A program made the position numbers and the translations under genes. DNA of 64,000 nt from Saprolegnia diclina VS20 (taxonomy: Eukaryota > Oomycota > Saprolegniomycetes > Saprolegniales > Saprolegniaceae). The notes under the pieces are model-generated. The model had not been told where the DNA came from, searched no databases, and saw only the letters and a program-made list of their open reading frames with translations. Location: the NCBI RefSeq assembly GCF_000281045.1, contig NW_008246090.1:266392-330391 (forward strand). The letters are read 5' to 3'. Below are positions 40,244 through 51,537 of this stretch, piece after piece (position 1 is the first letter of the stretch; each line of letters opens with the position of its first letter).

Positions 40244-42816
40244 TTATTCGTCGCTGTCCGAGTCGAGGCAAATGATCTCGGGCAGTGCGTTGGAGCTGCT
40301 ACTTCTACTATGGCTACTTCGAGGGGTCACTGGGCGAGGTATGTCGCCGCGCATGAGTCGTCGGCGCTGTGGACGCGACGCGCCAGCTTGGCGGGGCCAT
40401 GCGATCGGCGGTAGAAAGTTGTCTTCGTCGTTCTCGTCGTCCGAGAGCAAGGCACCCATGGCCGGCAGTGGCGGCGACGCCGGGCTCGGCGCCACGATTG
40501 GAGCCGGTTTGCTTTCTTCATTGTCGTCGTCGTCGTAGTCGATGCTGGCGGTGCTGGCTGACGGAGGTGCGGCTGGTACTCGGTGGGCCTCGGTGGGCGG
40601 TGGTGTGAAGGGTACTGCGGGCGGCGCCATGGCGGCGCCGACGTTCGCAGATGCGTCGCCCGACATCATGGCTGCCGGCGACCGCGGTGGTGACGCATAG
40701 GTATTACCGGGGCTAGCGACGCCCGTTCCTTGCGGCGGCGGCGTCGCCGGGGCCATCTCCATCGGAGCAAACGGAAGCGGATCCAGGTTCATCGCCGGAA
40801 CAGGCGACGAGAGCACGTCAATGGCGGCGGCCGCGTCACCGGCAAAGGGCGGCGGCTGGTCGTCGTTCCAGACATCGGGCGGGATCATGCCAAACGCCGT
40901 CGCAGCAAAGCGCAGGCCGTCCCATTGGTCGGCCCACATGCCAGCACCGCCACTTGCTGCTTGGGGTCCGTCGTCTCGCGCGGCGTGCGTACGTGGCGGC
41001 GCAGGGTCGTCTTCTTCGTCGCTCGAGAGCGTCAAGTCGATCGAGTCGACGATCGGTGCGAAATCGTCGAGGGCCACGTCCACGGCGCGCTTGCTCTCAT
41101 CGTCGTCGGTCGAGTCCTCCGTCTTTGGCTTCTTTGCGGGCTTGGGCTCGACCTCGTCATCGACGCGCTTCTTCCACGTGGCGTCCGGAAAGATCTCGAC
41201 TTCTTCGAGCTCGTCGTCGTCGGCCACTTGCGACAGCAAGTCTTTCAAAAATGGGTCGATGCGGAGCTCGTCCAGCGGGATAAACTACAAATCCCGTCGT
41301 TTCTACGACACAGGCCATAGGCGACTACCTTGTGGCACACGATGCACTTCCACGCCCGGGACCGCGCCGACTTGTTGAACATGAGAAAGGTCTTGAGGTC
41401 AAAGCACTGCAAATGCTGGCAGCACAGGCCGCGGGCTGGGAGCTGGATCACGCCCAAGCTGAGCGGACACCGCACCGAGAGCATCGTGCACATGGCCACA
41501 ATATCGTCATCGTCGTCGTTCCCAAACGACTGGATCACGTTTTGCTTGGCGTCGGCGTACGTGATCTTGGTCGAGTTCTGCAGGACAGTCTCGACGAGGC
41601 TGTCGAGGGACTCGCGGACGACACGCTGCACGAGCATGCCAAACATCAGCTACGAGCTGCGTGAGCCAACGAGCGAAGAGGGCGATGGACGTACGCCGTA
41701 CTGGTCGGCGCCGCGAATGTCGACCACGTTGCGCCCCGGCCGCGAGTGCGGGAGGAGGTTGAGTGGCAGCTCTCGAAGCACCTTGGAGACGTTGGCGTGG
41801 CCCGGGTTGGCTCGCTAGCAGTTGGTGGACTTGCCGATGGTCATAGAAGGAAGCAAGTAGTGTACCTGGACAACCTGGACGGGGTAGCCATTGACGCTGA
41901 TCTGGGCCATGGTCGGCCATTCGTGGCCCTCACCAAGGGTGTGGCTGAGCGCAAACGAGCGCAGTTGGAGCTCAATGGCGCCGGCGGCTGTGCCCTGATT
42001 GTGCCGGAGCGCTTCCAACTCCATGGGTGTCAAGTCGTACGTCAAGGTCTGGGACCGCGGGATGTTGAAGCGCAGACAAATCGGTTGGCCGAGCGTCTCG
42101 AGGACCTTGAAGAACGGATCAAACGACTTGGAGCGACACGTCTCGCAGCACCAGTCGCCCGTGTCCTAGGAGGTCGTAGATGAGGCTTGAGATGCATCAA
42201 GAACGTCACGTACGGGCGTGAGGAGGTGGCACTTGTCGTGGACGACGAGCGTGCACGATTTGCACTTGGTCGTTCCGGCGCTCAGATGTCCGTGGCCGGG
42301 GCACATGCAGCGCGCCGACCCGATACTCGGCGCAGCGACATGCATTGGTGGCGGACGCATCTCGTGCTGGAAGAGTCCCTGGTTCATGAGGTTAGGCGGC
42401 ATCTGCAACGGCGCGTTCCAGCCATGGCGCGGAATTGGGTTTGGTGCGTGGATCGGCGCCTTGTAGACAGGCGATCGATCCGGCACATGATGCAGACCCC
42501 GCTCGCTCGAGCGAATGCCTATCTGCTCGTTCATGACAGCGATCGCCTTGGCCATTTGCTGCTTGTAAAACGTCGCGTGCGTCTCGGACTGGCTCGCCTG
42601 CTGCGCCAGCCCTGTTTGGTAGGACTATGCACGTCGCATGAGGCGTCGAATGCAGCCATGAGGCGCACGTACCGCGACCTTGTCGTAGATGCGGTCGACG
42701 AGCTCCTGCTTCCGGCCCGACGAGCTCAAGCTCATGACCTTCATGATGACCTTGAGCTCGGGAATCCGCAGGCCCTGGAGCCTGCTCTTGAGCGACTCAA
42801 TGTGGACTGCGTCCAT
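40244..42816 (-). CDS. PIAS/SIZ1-type SUMO E3 ligase
   Basis: Six exons (42673-42816, 42214-42624, 41866-42165, 41695-41814, 41329-41649, 40244-41284), 778 aa. Order: SAP domain (LKSRLQGLRIPELKVIMKVM...) at the N-terminus, a PHD-like Cys/His finger (CMCPGHG, CKSC, VHDKCH, WCCETC), a PINIT region with QTLTYDLTP and MAQISVNGYPVQ, then the SP-RING (VRCPLSLGVIQLPARG, CQHLQCFD, WKCIVCHK). The Ser/Pro/Asp-rich tail carries two SUMO-interaction motifs, SIDLTLSSDEEDD and the terminal EIICLDSDSDE. This SAP-PHD-PINIT-SP-RING order is that of plant SIZ1 rather than animal PIAS, which lacks the PHD. It would transfer SUMO to nuclear substrates. Confidence 0.92.
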
Positions 42817-43059
42817 CGTCGGCGGCCAGCGGTGCAAGCGGTCCGTCGGCCCCGCGAGGAATTTAATTTCTTCCCACCCATTATTTCGAATGTACGGCGC
42901 GGGGTACATCATCGTACGTACATCAATGTACGACATCCCGTTACCGAGCAAACACAAGCACGGCGAGGTCGTACATTCGAACGGACGGCTTGACATGGAG
43001 TTTGTATACCGAGCGAGGGCCGCAAATCTGGGACCTTGTCCATCGTCACAAGCCGGAAG

Positions 43060-44769
43060 ATGGGATCCATCGCCGAGTTCATGCTCGCCCGCGGGAAGGG
43101 CTCGTCGGCCGCGCTCGACTCGTCGGACGTGGCCGCTGCGCTCCATGGCGCCAGCATCTCGGACCTCGATGGCACCTTGGCCTGCCTCAACCTCGACGAA
43201 TATGCTGCCTGCATGGTCTACCTTCTGTACGGTGTATCCTACGGTCGACAGGGCGATATTGATGCCTCCTGGCGTTAGGACGGCCAAGGGCAAGAAGCTG
43301 CCGCGCGTGGCATCGAGTCGCGACGATGACATGCAGGTCGACTCGGACCATGCAGCGCACACCAATTACTTGCTCCAAGTCGCCCAACTCTTGGCCCGCA
43401 TGGCCATGCCCGCCGACGCGCGCGAGTTCCGCAAGCGTACGCGCCTCGTCTTGTGGCTTGGTTTGAGTGCTGTCGGTTGTAGTGGCCGAGCTCTGCAAGG
43501 TCGCAGCCAAGCACGCGATCGCATGCAACGAAGCCATCCGCCTCGTGCACCCGCTGCGCGGATTCCTCCAGCGCTTCCAGGACGCGGCAACGCCATGCGA
43601 CGCCAAGCTCCAGCACGGCAACATGTATGCGCTCACGCCATTCCACTCGGTGCTCGCGCTCGTCGCGCTGCACGCCAAGTGCTACCACGCGGCGACGCCC
43701 ATCTTGAACCGGTACTAATCTCTTCTTGCCCGAGTCGTCGTCTCAATACCAACGTACGTAGCCCTGTCTTTGAAGTGGCCCCGTTTACGCGCGTGGTCGA
43801 CGTCCTCGAGTACTGTTACTATGGCGGCATGCTCTACGTCGGCCTCAAGAAGTATCGCGACGCGGCCGAGTTCTTCCTCCTCGTACGGTCTTCATTGTCG
43901 TTGCTCGGTCGCCATCATTGTCACATTTGCGTAGGCGATCACGACGCCGGCCCACTCGCTCAGTGCGATCGTCGTCGAAGCGTACAAGAAGTACGTGCTC
44001 GTCTACTTGATTGTGCACGGCGACGTGCCCGTGCTCCCGAAAGCGACCTCGGTCGTCGTCGCGCGCGGCCTCCACACGCACGCGGCCGCCTACGAGGCTT
44101 TTGCGTCCGTCTTCAAGTCCAAGGACCCGACAAAGGTCGTCGAGTGCATGCAGGCGCATGCGGCTGAGTTTACAAAGGTTCCCAAGTCGCTGTGATGGTC
44201 GTTTTGAGACGTTTGGCTCTATAGGCCAACAACTTTGGCCTCGTCAAGCAGTGCGTCGAGGCGCTCAAGCGGAAGCGCGTGCAGGACCTCACGGCCACGT
44301 ACACGACCGTGTCGCTGGCCAAGGTCGCGACCGCGCTCGCCGTCGCCGACGAGAGCCCGAGGTATCGAGCACCGGAATACCCGTCGTTGCTCATGTACAC
44401 GTCTGCGTAGACTGGTTCTGGACGCGGAGCGCAGCATCCTGGACATGATCCGAGCGGGCGACATGGCGGCCAAGATGGACAAGACCAAGAACATGGTGGT
44501 TTTCGAGGAAGACGCGACCCAAGACCACGTGCTGACCGAGATGCAAGCCGCGATCGCCAAGACGATCCTCTTTACCGAGCGTCTCCGCGCCACGGACATT
44601 GCGCTCACAAAGAATGCCAAGTTCATTGGCAAGGTCGACCTCTCGCACTTGCTCCATCAACTCATATCTTGCTATGTTGGTGTAGACCAAGGGCCGCAAG
44701 CAGCCCGAAATGGACGGCCCGGAAGACCGTTGGACGGCGATGCACCAAGGCCAAGGGACCACCATGTAA
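43060..44769 (+). CDS. CSN3: COP9 signalosome subunit 3
   Basis: Eight exons (43060-43226, 43279-43436, 43483-43711, 43762-43882, 43935-44177, 44225-44361, 44411-44633, 44686-44769), 453 aa. Recognisable CSN3 segments are LTPFHSVLALVALHAKCYHAA, EYCYYGGMLYVGLKKY, AITTPAHSLSAIVVEAYKKY, ANNFGLVKQCVEALKRK and the C-terminal PCI part DMIRAGDMAAKMDKTKNMVVF. It is a PCI subunit of the COP9 signalosome (cullin deneddylation). The gene is divergent from the PIAS gene by 243 bp and convergent with ALIX (32 bp between stops). The first exon is less conserved and the start is provisional. Confidence 0.9.
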
Positions 44770-44801
44770 GCGTCAGCGACGTGTGAAACCAAATGCTCTT
44801 A

Positions 44802-47483
44802 TCAAACGTAATGATTGCGTCCACCTGGCTGCTGCTGGTAGTTGCCATACGCTGGCGCATACGGTCCAGGCTGCTGCGGTTGTTGCGGGTGGCCGTACGG
44901 CGCTGCGTACTGGCCCGGGTACCCCGGCTGCGCTTGGTAGCCTTGCTGCTGCGGGTAGCCTTGCTGCGGATAGCCGGGTTGGTGCGACTGCTGCGGGTAG
45001 CTCGGGTAGCTTGGCTGGGCATAGCTACTCGATTGTTGCGGCGGGTACGATGGCGGCGGCGGACCACCGTACGACTGGTTGCCATACTGCGGCGGCTGTC
45101 CGTACGGGCTGCTACCGGGATACTGGGGCGGCGGAGCATTGTACGACGGGCCTCGCGCTGGCGGGTACGGGTTCGCCGGGTGGTGGTTGCCGTAAGACGG
45201 TTGATACGCTGGGGGCGACGGCGGCGGCGCGTTGGGCGTGAACGTTTGTGGCGCCCCGCCCGCGAGGCTTGCAGCGTAGGCCGCGTCGGCGGCCACTTGG
45301 TCGTTGCCCGAGACGTGCACGCTTTGTTGGAGCTGCCGCGCCAACTGCGCGTCGTTGTCGCTCGAGGCCTCGGGGCGTGGCGCGTGCGCCAAGTTGAGCT
45401 CCATCTCGCGCTTCTCGAGGTCGCGCGCGGCGCAGTGGTCCGTCACAGTTTGCTCGAGCAGCTGCAGCTTCTGCGACAGCTCGGCGTAGAACGCGCCGCC
45501 TTCCGTCGCATTCCCGAGCAGCTGCTCGTACAGGTCCACCGCGCGCTGGAGGTCCATGAGCGCTTGCTCGCGCTGGCGCGTGATCGGATCGGCCTGCCGG
45601 CCTTGCTTGAAGAGGTCGTTGCGGGCCGTAATGTCGCTCAGCAAGTCGGCTTGCTCGGAGAACGTGCCTTCAATGAGCGACCGCTTCTGCTCCAAAAGCG
45701 CCTGCTTGGCACCGAGTGCGTCGTCGGCTCCGGTCGCGACAACGTGGACAGGCACCGCAGCCTCGGCGGCGAGCTCGGCCTGCATCTCGTCCCGCTTTTG
45801 GAGGAGGACGCCCAGCGTCACCATGAGATTTGAGAGAATCGACGTGTCGACGGTCGCCGCCGAGGCGTCGCGCTGCGGAATCTTGGCACTCAGCTCGGTC
45901 TGCGTCTCGCCGAGCATGAGCAGCTCGGGCTTCTGCAGCGACGAGGCAATCGCGAGGTCCGACTGCGCCGCGTCGCGGAGGAGCTTGTGGTACCGGTCGA
46001 CGTCCCCGTAGAGACCGGCATTGAGATTCGCAGACGGCGCGCGGTTCCACTGGGCGCCATAATTTGCTTTGGCCGCCAAGTCGTCCTGGGCTTCGTCCCG
46101 CAAGAGGTTTTCAATGTGGCGCAACTGCTCGTCGGCGAGCGCTTTCGAGCGCTTGTTTTCGTCGAGGATGCGACCAATCGGCGCCGTGAGCCCGTTCGCT
46201 CGGCACGCTTCGATGCGCTTCCAGAGCGTGGGCGGCAGCCCCGCGCCCTTCTCGAACGCTTCGACGGCGGCCGGCAGTCCGAGCACGGCGAGGTGGGACC
46301 GCGCTTGTTCGCTCTGCGACGCGACGGCCGCGGCCGACGCGCTCACGAGGCTCTGGACCGTCGCGTCAAACTCAGTGATCTTTTGACGCAGCCACGTGGG
46401 CACGAGATCTTCAAAGAGGTCGGCGACCTTTTCCTTCTCGGGTAGCTGCGGCTTGACCATGGCGGCGGCCGAGAGCACCGGGAGGTCCGTCAGTCTCGGA
46501 ATGGTTTCCATGTAGATCGTGTCGTTGTCCTTGCGGGCGTTCTGAAGGCTCTCGACGATGATGGCCTTGAGCTGCCGCACCGACGCGGGCAGCGACGGCG
46601 GCAGTCGCTTCTCGGTCGCGTGGCTAATGGCTTGGGCGCAGAGCGCGTCGGCGGTCGCGAGGCGTGTGATTTCTTCGCCGTAGCCCGAGCCTTTTGCGAG
46701 CGCCGCCTCTTTGGAGGCTTTCGCTTGCCAAAACTGCGCAGCAGCCTTCATGCACATGACTTGAAACTCAATGTGCACGGCCCAGAGGCGGTCGATCGCC
46801 GACTTGGTCGTCGACGCGTTCGCAAAGTCGAGCGCCGAGACGTAGAACGCGACGGCTTGCGTCGCAAGCTTGGACTTGATGCCGTCCTTCATCTTGTCCT
46901 TGATCGACTTTTCGTAAAAGCACGCCTGGGCTTGCGCGAGCATGAGGTTCACGAGCATCGAGAGACCGTCGTTGCTCATGTCGACCGTGCGGGCGCCTGT
47001 CGTCGGCGACGATTGGATCGTGGCAAAGGCCCCCGCGGCCGCCATAAAATGGTTGCAAGCGCCTTTGAGCCCGTCTGTGGTGCTGCGGTCGCAGTTGACC
47101 GCGGCCTGCGACTCGAGCGCGCCGACGAGAAACATGACAGCGTCGCGCTCAAACTGGACCGCGTTCTGCGTCAGCTTTTGGCGCGGGCAGAACGAATCGT
47201 ACCACGTGAACGGAACTTTGACCGTCGTGTCGCCGATCGGAAACCGCGTCTCGAGGAGCTCGAGCTGCGCGTGGTAGCGCAAGAGCACGAGGCGAGACAT
47301 GGGCGACGGCGTCCGGACTGCCTCGACGTCCTTGCGCATCTGGCCGAGCGCCGAGAGCGAGGCCGTGAACTTGTCGGCCTCGGCCTCCGAGTACTCCTTC
47401 GCGATGTAGCTGCGCAGCGGCTTGGCCACGTCGAGGGGCGACGTCTGCTTGAGCTGCACCGCCAGCATCGCCTGTTGCCGCAA
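44802..47483 (-). CDS. BRO1-domain protein, ALIX/Bro1 family
   Basis: Single exon, 893 aa. The Bro1 domain (~1-370) starts with LAVQLKQTSPLDVAKPLRSYI and includes FTWYDSF, the helical repeat core and a later LPASVRQLKAIIVESL. A coiled-coil V domain follows (~370-710), then a Pro/Tyr/Gln-rich tail with many PPSYPP and YPQQ units. ALIX proteins bind ESCRT-III (CHMP4/Snf7), ubiquitin and cargo in multivesicular body sorting, membrane repair and abscission. The start could be the second Met (47468). No intron is needed. The plus-strand 351-aa frame over its 5' part is a shadow. Confidence 0.95.
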   Translation of the reverse strand: MRQQAMLAVQLKQTSPLDVAKPLRSYIAKEYSEAEADKFTASLSALGQMRKDVEAVRTPSPMSRLVLLRYHAQLELLETRFPIGDTTVKVPFTWYDSFCPRQKLTQNAVQFERDAVMFLVGALESQAAVNCDRSTTDGLKGACNHFMAAAGAFATIQSSPTTGARTVDMSNDGLSMLVNLMLAQAQACFYEKSIKDKMKDGIKSKLATQAVAFYVSALDFANASTTKSAIDRLWAVHIEFQVMCMKAAAQFWQAKASKEAALAKGSGYGEEITRLATADALCAQAISHATEKRLPPSLPASVRQLKAIIVESLQNARKDNDTIYMETIPRLTDLPVLSAAAMVKPQLPEKEKVADLFEDLVPTWLRQKITEFDATVQSLVSASAAAVASQSEQARSHLAVLGLPAAVEAFEKGAGLPPTLWKRIEACRANGLTAPIGRILDENKRSKALADEQLRHIENLLRDEAQDDLAAKANYGAQWNRAPSANLNAGLYGDVDRYHKLLRDAAQSDLAIASSLQKPELLMLGETQTELSAKIPQRDASAATVDTSILSNLMVTLGVLLQKRDEMQAELAAEAAVPVHVVATGADDALGAKQALLEQKRSLIEGTFSEQADLLSDITARNDLFKQGRQADPITRQREQALMDLQRAVDLYEQLLGNATEGGAFYAELSQKLQLLEQTVTDHCAARDLEKREMELNLAHAPRPEASSDNDAQLARQLQQSVHVSGNDQVAADAAYAASLAGGAPQTFTPNAPPPSPPAYQPSYGNHHPANPYPPARGPSYNAPPPQYPGSSPYGQPPQYGNQSYGGPPPPSYPPQQSSSYAQPSYPSYPQQSHQPGYPQQGYPQQQGYQAQPGYPGQYAAPYGHPQQPQQPGPYAPAYGNYQQQPGGRNHYV

Positions 47484-47911
47484 ATAAAAGAAATAGCACG
47501 GAGCGTTGATCTTTCGTGTCCAGCCCCAACCTACATTCTGGTCGCCAACACTCCAGCCAAACCGGTTCCATTATTTTACCGTTGGACGCTCTGCATACAA
47601 ACACCTATATGCATAGGAGCTCATAAAATCGACTTCAAATATATTTTTTATCTCAGAGAATGTATACCGGTGTGATAGCCAATCAGAGCGCGCACCGCGC
47701 GTCGTGAAGAAGGCTAGAAACACCACGTTTTGGTGGCAATACTCCTTACCACGCGCAACAGTACTGATCCTTTTGCGCACTTGTGCGCAATTTGTACGGG
47801 TGCTAGAGCCTTTCTTAGAGTGTGGTAGTGTTTTCCCCATGGTGACGAGATGTTTACGGACGGCTGGCGCGGCAAACAAAGGGTCTTGGTCTGTAAATCG
47901 CGTGGAAATAG
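47484..47911. other. Divergent promoter region of ALIX and MAPKK
   Basis: 428 bp without coding evidence. An ATACAAACACC motif lies at 47595-47605, 112 bp upstream of ALIX, and AT-rich DNA fills 47560-47680. Confidence 0.45.
47595..47605 (+). promoter_or_regulatory. ATACAAACACC motif (partial match)
   Basis: Shares 11 positions with the 15-mer at 5511 and 51264 but diverges after ACC. Confidence 0.3.
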
Positions 47912-49303
47912 ATGCTGCCGGTCCCGGGTCGCGCGGGCAAACCTGCCAAACTCGATATGGACTCTGGAAGGCCGCGATCGGTTTCGGCAAGATCGTGTTT
48001 GGCCCTTCCGATGAACAACTCGTACGTGGCCGGCGCCGGCGCGTACGTCAAGGGCGATTTCGCCATCACGTCGACGGGCGTCGTCATGAAGGGCACGGGC
48101 CGGGCCTTTACGGTCAACCCGGCGGAGCTCGAGTGGGGTGACACGATCGGCCAAGGCGCCAGCGGCACCGTGCGGCGGTCCAGGCACACGCCCTCGGGCA
48201 CGATCCTAGCGCTCAAGCTCATCAACATGTTTGACAAAGCCAAGCGCGAGCAGCTCATGCGCGAGATCCACGCGCTCTTCGACTCGGAGGTATCTCTCCA
48301 TCATGAGCATTGACGTCGATGAACCATGCGTCATTAGTGTCCGTGCCTGGTGACGTTTTACGGGGCGTTCCTCAAAGACAGCGCCGTCGCCTTAGCGCTC
48401 GAGTACATGGACTGCGGGTCGCTTGAGAACGTCGTGCGCGAGTATGGCGGCGGCGTGCCCGAGCCGATCCTCGCCAACATCACGCTGCAGCTTCTCATCG
48501 GGCTCTCGTACCTCAAGTCCAAGAAGCGCGTGCACCGCGATATCAAGCCGTCCAACATTCTCCTCAACACGAACGGCGAGGCGAAGCTCACAGATTTTGG
48601 CATTGCGACCGAACTCTGCAATTCGATCGGTATACCATTGCATGTTCCATGTCGTCCTGGGATCTCATGCGAACGACGCTAGCCATGTGCGGTACGTTTG
48701 TGGGAACCTTCAAGTACATGTCGCCCGAGCGCATTCGCCGCGATCCATACAGGTTCCCAAATGCCACACTGCGTCCACTCACCGATTTTAGCTACGCCTC
48801 GGACATTTGGAGCTTGGGGCTGGTTCTCATGGAGACGGCGACGGGCCAGTACCCGTACCACCAGCACAAGACGACGATCGAGGTCTGTGTGCCGACACTA
48901 GCGTAGTGATAACGGCGCTTCAGATGATCCAGAGTGTGCTAGAGGCGCCGCCGCCACCGCTGTCGGAAGGTATGGCATCATGACATGTCATACTTTAACT
49001 AGATCCCTCGGTAGACGCCTACTCGCCAGCATTTTGCGCCTTCTTGCACGATTGCTTGCGCACGTCGGTGCGTCCGACGTGCCCATGAGACAGCTGTCTG
49101 CAACATCGACGCGTAGGACAAGGACCGGAAGAGCGTGGACGAGCTCCTCGCGTCGCCATGGCTCACGCAATGGGGTGCGACGGGTACAACTTTGCACTTG
49201 GCGGGCTCTTTCCTTGAAAGATTGATACATTGTAGACCTCGACGCGGCCCAGCGCAACGTGCGGACGTGGGTCCAAGCGCAGCAAAACAACCACAACACT
49301 TAA
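47912..49303 (+). CDS. MAP kinase kinase (STE7/MEK family)
   Basis: Eight exons (47912-48289, 48338-48629, 48683-48752, 48792-48882, 48924-48969, 49003-49067, 49117-49183, 49236-49303), 358 aa. Kinase motifs: [14 protein letters not shown] (glycine loop), ALKLI, the gatekeeper region [38 protein letters not shown], the activation loop with S-I-A-M-C-G-T, and [11 protein letters not shown]. The loop spacing S-x5-T is that of plant MAPKKs (animals have S-x3-S). A basic/hydrophobic stretch at the N-terminus (KPAKLDM) could be a MAPK docking site if translation begins at 47912; ATGs at 47954 and 48011 are alternatives. It is convergent with the VPS9 gene, 36 bp apart. Confidence 0.9.
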
Positions 49304-49339
49304 ACGTGCGATACATGAGAATAAATAGTCTGTACGATC

Positions 49340-50650
49340 CTACGAGGACGCGTGCTGGATCACGGCGGCCGCGGCGGCCTGCAAGAGTGCCACGTAGTAG
49401 GACGTTTCGCCGCCGACCGATGCGTCCGAGAGACCCATCGCCTCCATTGCATGCAGCTGCATGTACAGCAGCGGCAACTGTGCATGGGATAAGATCGAGA
49501 CAAGAATCGGGAGCACGATGTCAGCTGAGAGACACAGCGACGATGTGACGCCGAGTGCGTCACCGACTTCGTCATGGAGCGTCGCGATCGCAGCCATGAG
49601 CGTCTGGAGCATGCCATCCGGCAAGAGCACTGGGAGTTCTTCGATCGCGTCAATCGTGCGAGAGAGCGAGATCTCGTCGTGGGGCACGCCGACGTCGATG
49701 AGTCCGACGTCCGTGAGCGAGAGCTGCCGGACGCTCTCGACGCTGGCATCAAACTGTCTTTGGTCGCGCGCCAGGGTCGTGACGACGGGCGCATAGTAAG
49801 CCGCAGCGAGTCGACCGCACAGCAGTCGCCGCACGAGGCGCCGGAGCGTTTGGTCGACTGCCGACACACCGTGCTCGGCGGCCAAGTGGGCGCAAATGTC
49901 ATGGTGAAGCGCCGCAAATGTCGCCCTCGGCACCACGTACGTGCTAATGTCTTTGAACGCCGAGATGGCCGTGCGCTCGAGACGCTGGCCAATGTCGGTC
50001 TTGTAAAACTGCGAAGCCACGAGCACCATCTCAAAGGCAAAGTCGAAATTGGACGGGTCGTCGTGGCAAGGGATCGTTGTCGCCTGCAGGAGCAGCGGCA
50101 AGCTCGATACATGCGCCGTGAGGTACGTGTCGTCCTGGAATGCGGCCTTGACGTCGTCGCTGCGGCGCGCAAACGCATCGTCGGCCGACCTCCGGCGCAG
50201 CGACGTCGTGCCCCCGTGCTTTTTCACGTGCGCCGATATCGCTTGCAGCCATGCGATCTGCCGCGAGAGCACTTGGTACAAGATGTCTTTGGCCAGCGCT
50301 CCTTCCCAGTTGGCGTCGTTCGCCGCGTCGAGGATCGCGAGCCCGCGCTTGTGCAGCGCGGCCTCGGCGTGCGCGCGGAGGCGGCGCAGGCTCGTCGTCG
50401 TAGCACTCTTGCGCAGCCACGTGCCATTCAAAAAGTCGGTGCGCGCGTCCCACTCGATCTGGTGCGTGCGCTTCTTGAGCGCTTTTGTCTCTTTTGCGAC
50501 GCGGTCGGCGCGCGACTCGGTCGGGCTCGAGAAGGACACGCTCATCTCGGACCGGTGCGGACTCAAGAGCGCCGAGAGCGTCGACGAGCGCGCGCTGAAC
50601 GCATGCACATTACGCTGGTACGGCGTCCACGCGGCCACCGCGAATACCAT
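49340..50650 (-). CDS. VPS9-domain protein, putative Rab5-type GEF
   Basis: Single exon, 436 aa from the Met at 50650 (the frame is open 71 codons further). Helical, basic N-terminus; the C-terminal ~150 residues carry the VPS9 signature: LSADIVLPILVSILSHAQLPLLYMQLHAM, then GGETSYYVALLQAAAAAVI. VPS9 domains promote nucleotide exchange on Rab5-class GTPases at early endosomes. The middle helical bundle matches the segment that precedes VPS9 in Rabex-like proteins only loosely. Function as a GEF is inferred from the domain. Confidence 0.8.
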   Translation of the reverse strand: MVFAVAAWTPYQRNVHAFSARSSTLSALLSPHRSEMSVSFSSPTESRADRVAKETKALKKRTHQIEWDARTDFLNGTWLRKSATTTSLRRLRAHAEAALHKRGLAILDAANDANWEGALAKDILYQVLSRQIAWLQAISAHVKKHGGTTSLRRRSADDAFARRSDDVKAAFQDDTYLTAHVSSLPLLLQATTIPCHDDPSNFDFAFEMVLVASQFYKTDIGQRLERTAISAFKDISTYVVPRATFAALHHDICAHLAAEHGVSAVDQTLRRLVRRLLCGRLAAAYYAPVVTTLARDQRQFDASVESVRQLSLTDVGLIDVGVPHDEISLSRTIDAIEELPVLLPDGMLQTLMAAIATLHDEVGDALGVTSSLCLSADIVLPILVSILSHAQLPLLYMQLHAMEAMGLSDASVGGETSYYVALLQAAAAAVIQHASS

Positions 50651-51537
50651 CGCTTCCGCTTGTGACGAAGAAGCACCAAGATGATGACACTGCCAGGTGG
50701 TTTCGGCGTCCCCAACGTGATTGGCCAGCAAAAATGGCCGAGGACGGACGACTTGGTATTGCGATCTTTCACCTGCCGCTCCATGTCCATGTCCAGGCCA
50801 TCGACAATGATCTTCAGAGCACATGCTACATGGACGTATCCCTTCCTCGTCCTCCTTCTGCATCTACGTGGCTTGACAGTGTCATCTCGGTTCTGCCGTG
50901 CGACTGCCTGCGCGAGCTACGGCTCCTCTGGCACAAGGCTGGAAGACGACACGTCTCTCTTCATAATGCTACGTGGCAGGTGCCACGCGGGAGAGCCGCC
51001 CGGTCGGCAAAACCGCAAGAGAGCGCGCCGCGGACGGTATAAAACACGCAGACGAGTCGCTTGTCATTACATGCAGACGGTTAGAAACGCGCCGTCGCGG
51101 CGATGGCGCTCGATTGCGCTCGATTCGCGAGCTCTCAACGGGGCTGCTTCGCGCGTTCTCCGAGACGCGATCCGAGCGAGCGCGCTTCAAAGCGCTTGGA
51201 AGCGCTCGATTCGCCAAAGACAGCGCGTTGGTCGCGTCTTTTTTTCTTTCGTCACAAAGTTGGATACAAACACCAAGTTATAATTTATCCAAAGGAATAA
51301 AAAAAGAGGCGGAGGGGATAAAAAATAGCGCTGTGTGGTTTTTGTCTCTTCAAAAGGGAACGTCGCACGGGCCAAGCAACGTCGGCCGCCATAGAACCAG
51401 GTATGGCCATGTGCTCGGCCGCGCTCTGCTGCGCCATGCGCTCTGCCCCGCGACTAGAGGAGCGGGGGCGGTGCCATGTGACGTCCTGCGTCTCCTGCGC
51501 GGAAGCTCATGGGCCCTTGTATGTGCTAGTCCCGCTC
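50651..51537. other. Divergent intergenic region upstream of casein kinase 1 copy B
   Basis: No gene supported. GC-rich at 50970-51230, AT-rich at 51240-51330, where an exact copy of the PCNA upstream 15-mer lies. Confidence 0.45.
51264..51278 (+). promoter_or_regulatory. Recurrent upstream motif ATACAAACACCAAGT
   Basis: Identical to the 15-mer at 5511-5525 upstream of PCNA; here 260 bp upstream of casein kinase 1 copy B. Confidence 0.5.

Noticed and set aside
46620..47675. 351-codon plus-strand frame opposite the ALIX 5' region
   Set aside because: Shadow frame; composition is unlike a real protein and it would conflict with the certain ALIX gene.
49574..50665. 363-codon plus-strand frame opposite the VPS9 gene
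   Set aside because: Antisense shadow; the VPS9 signature on the other strand is clear.
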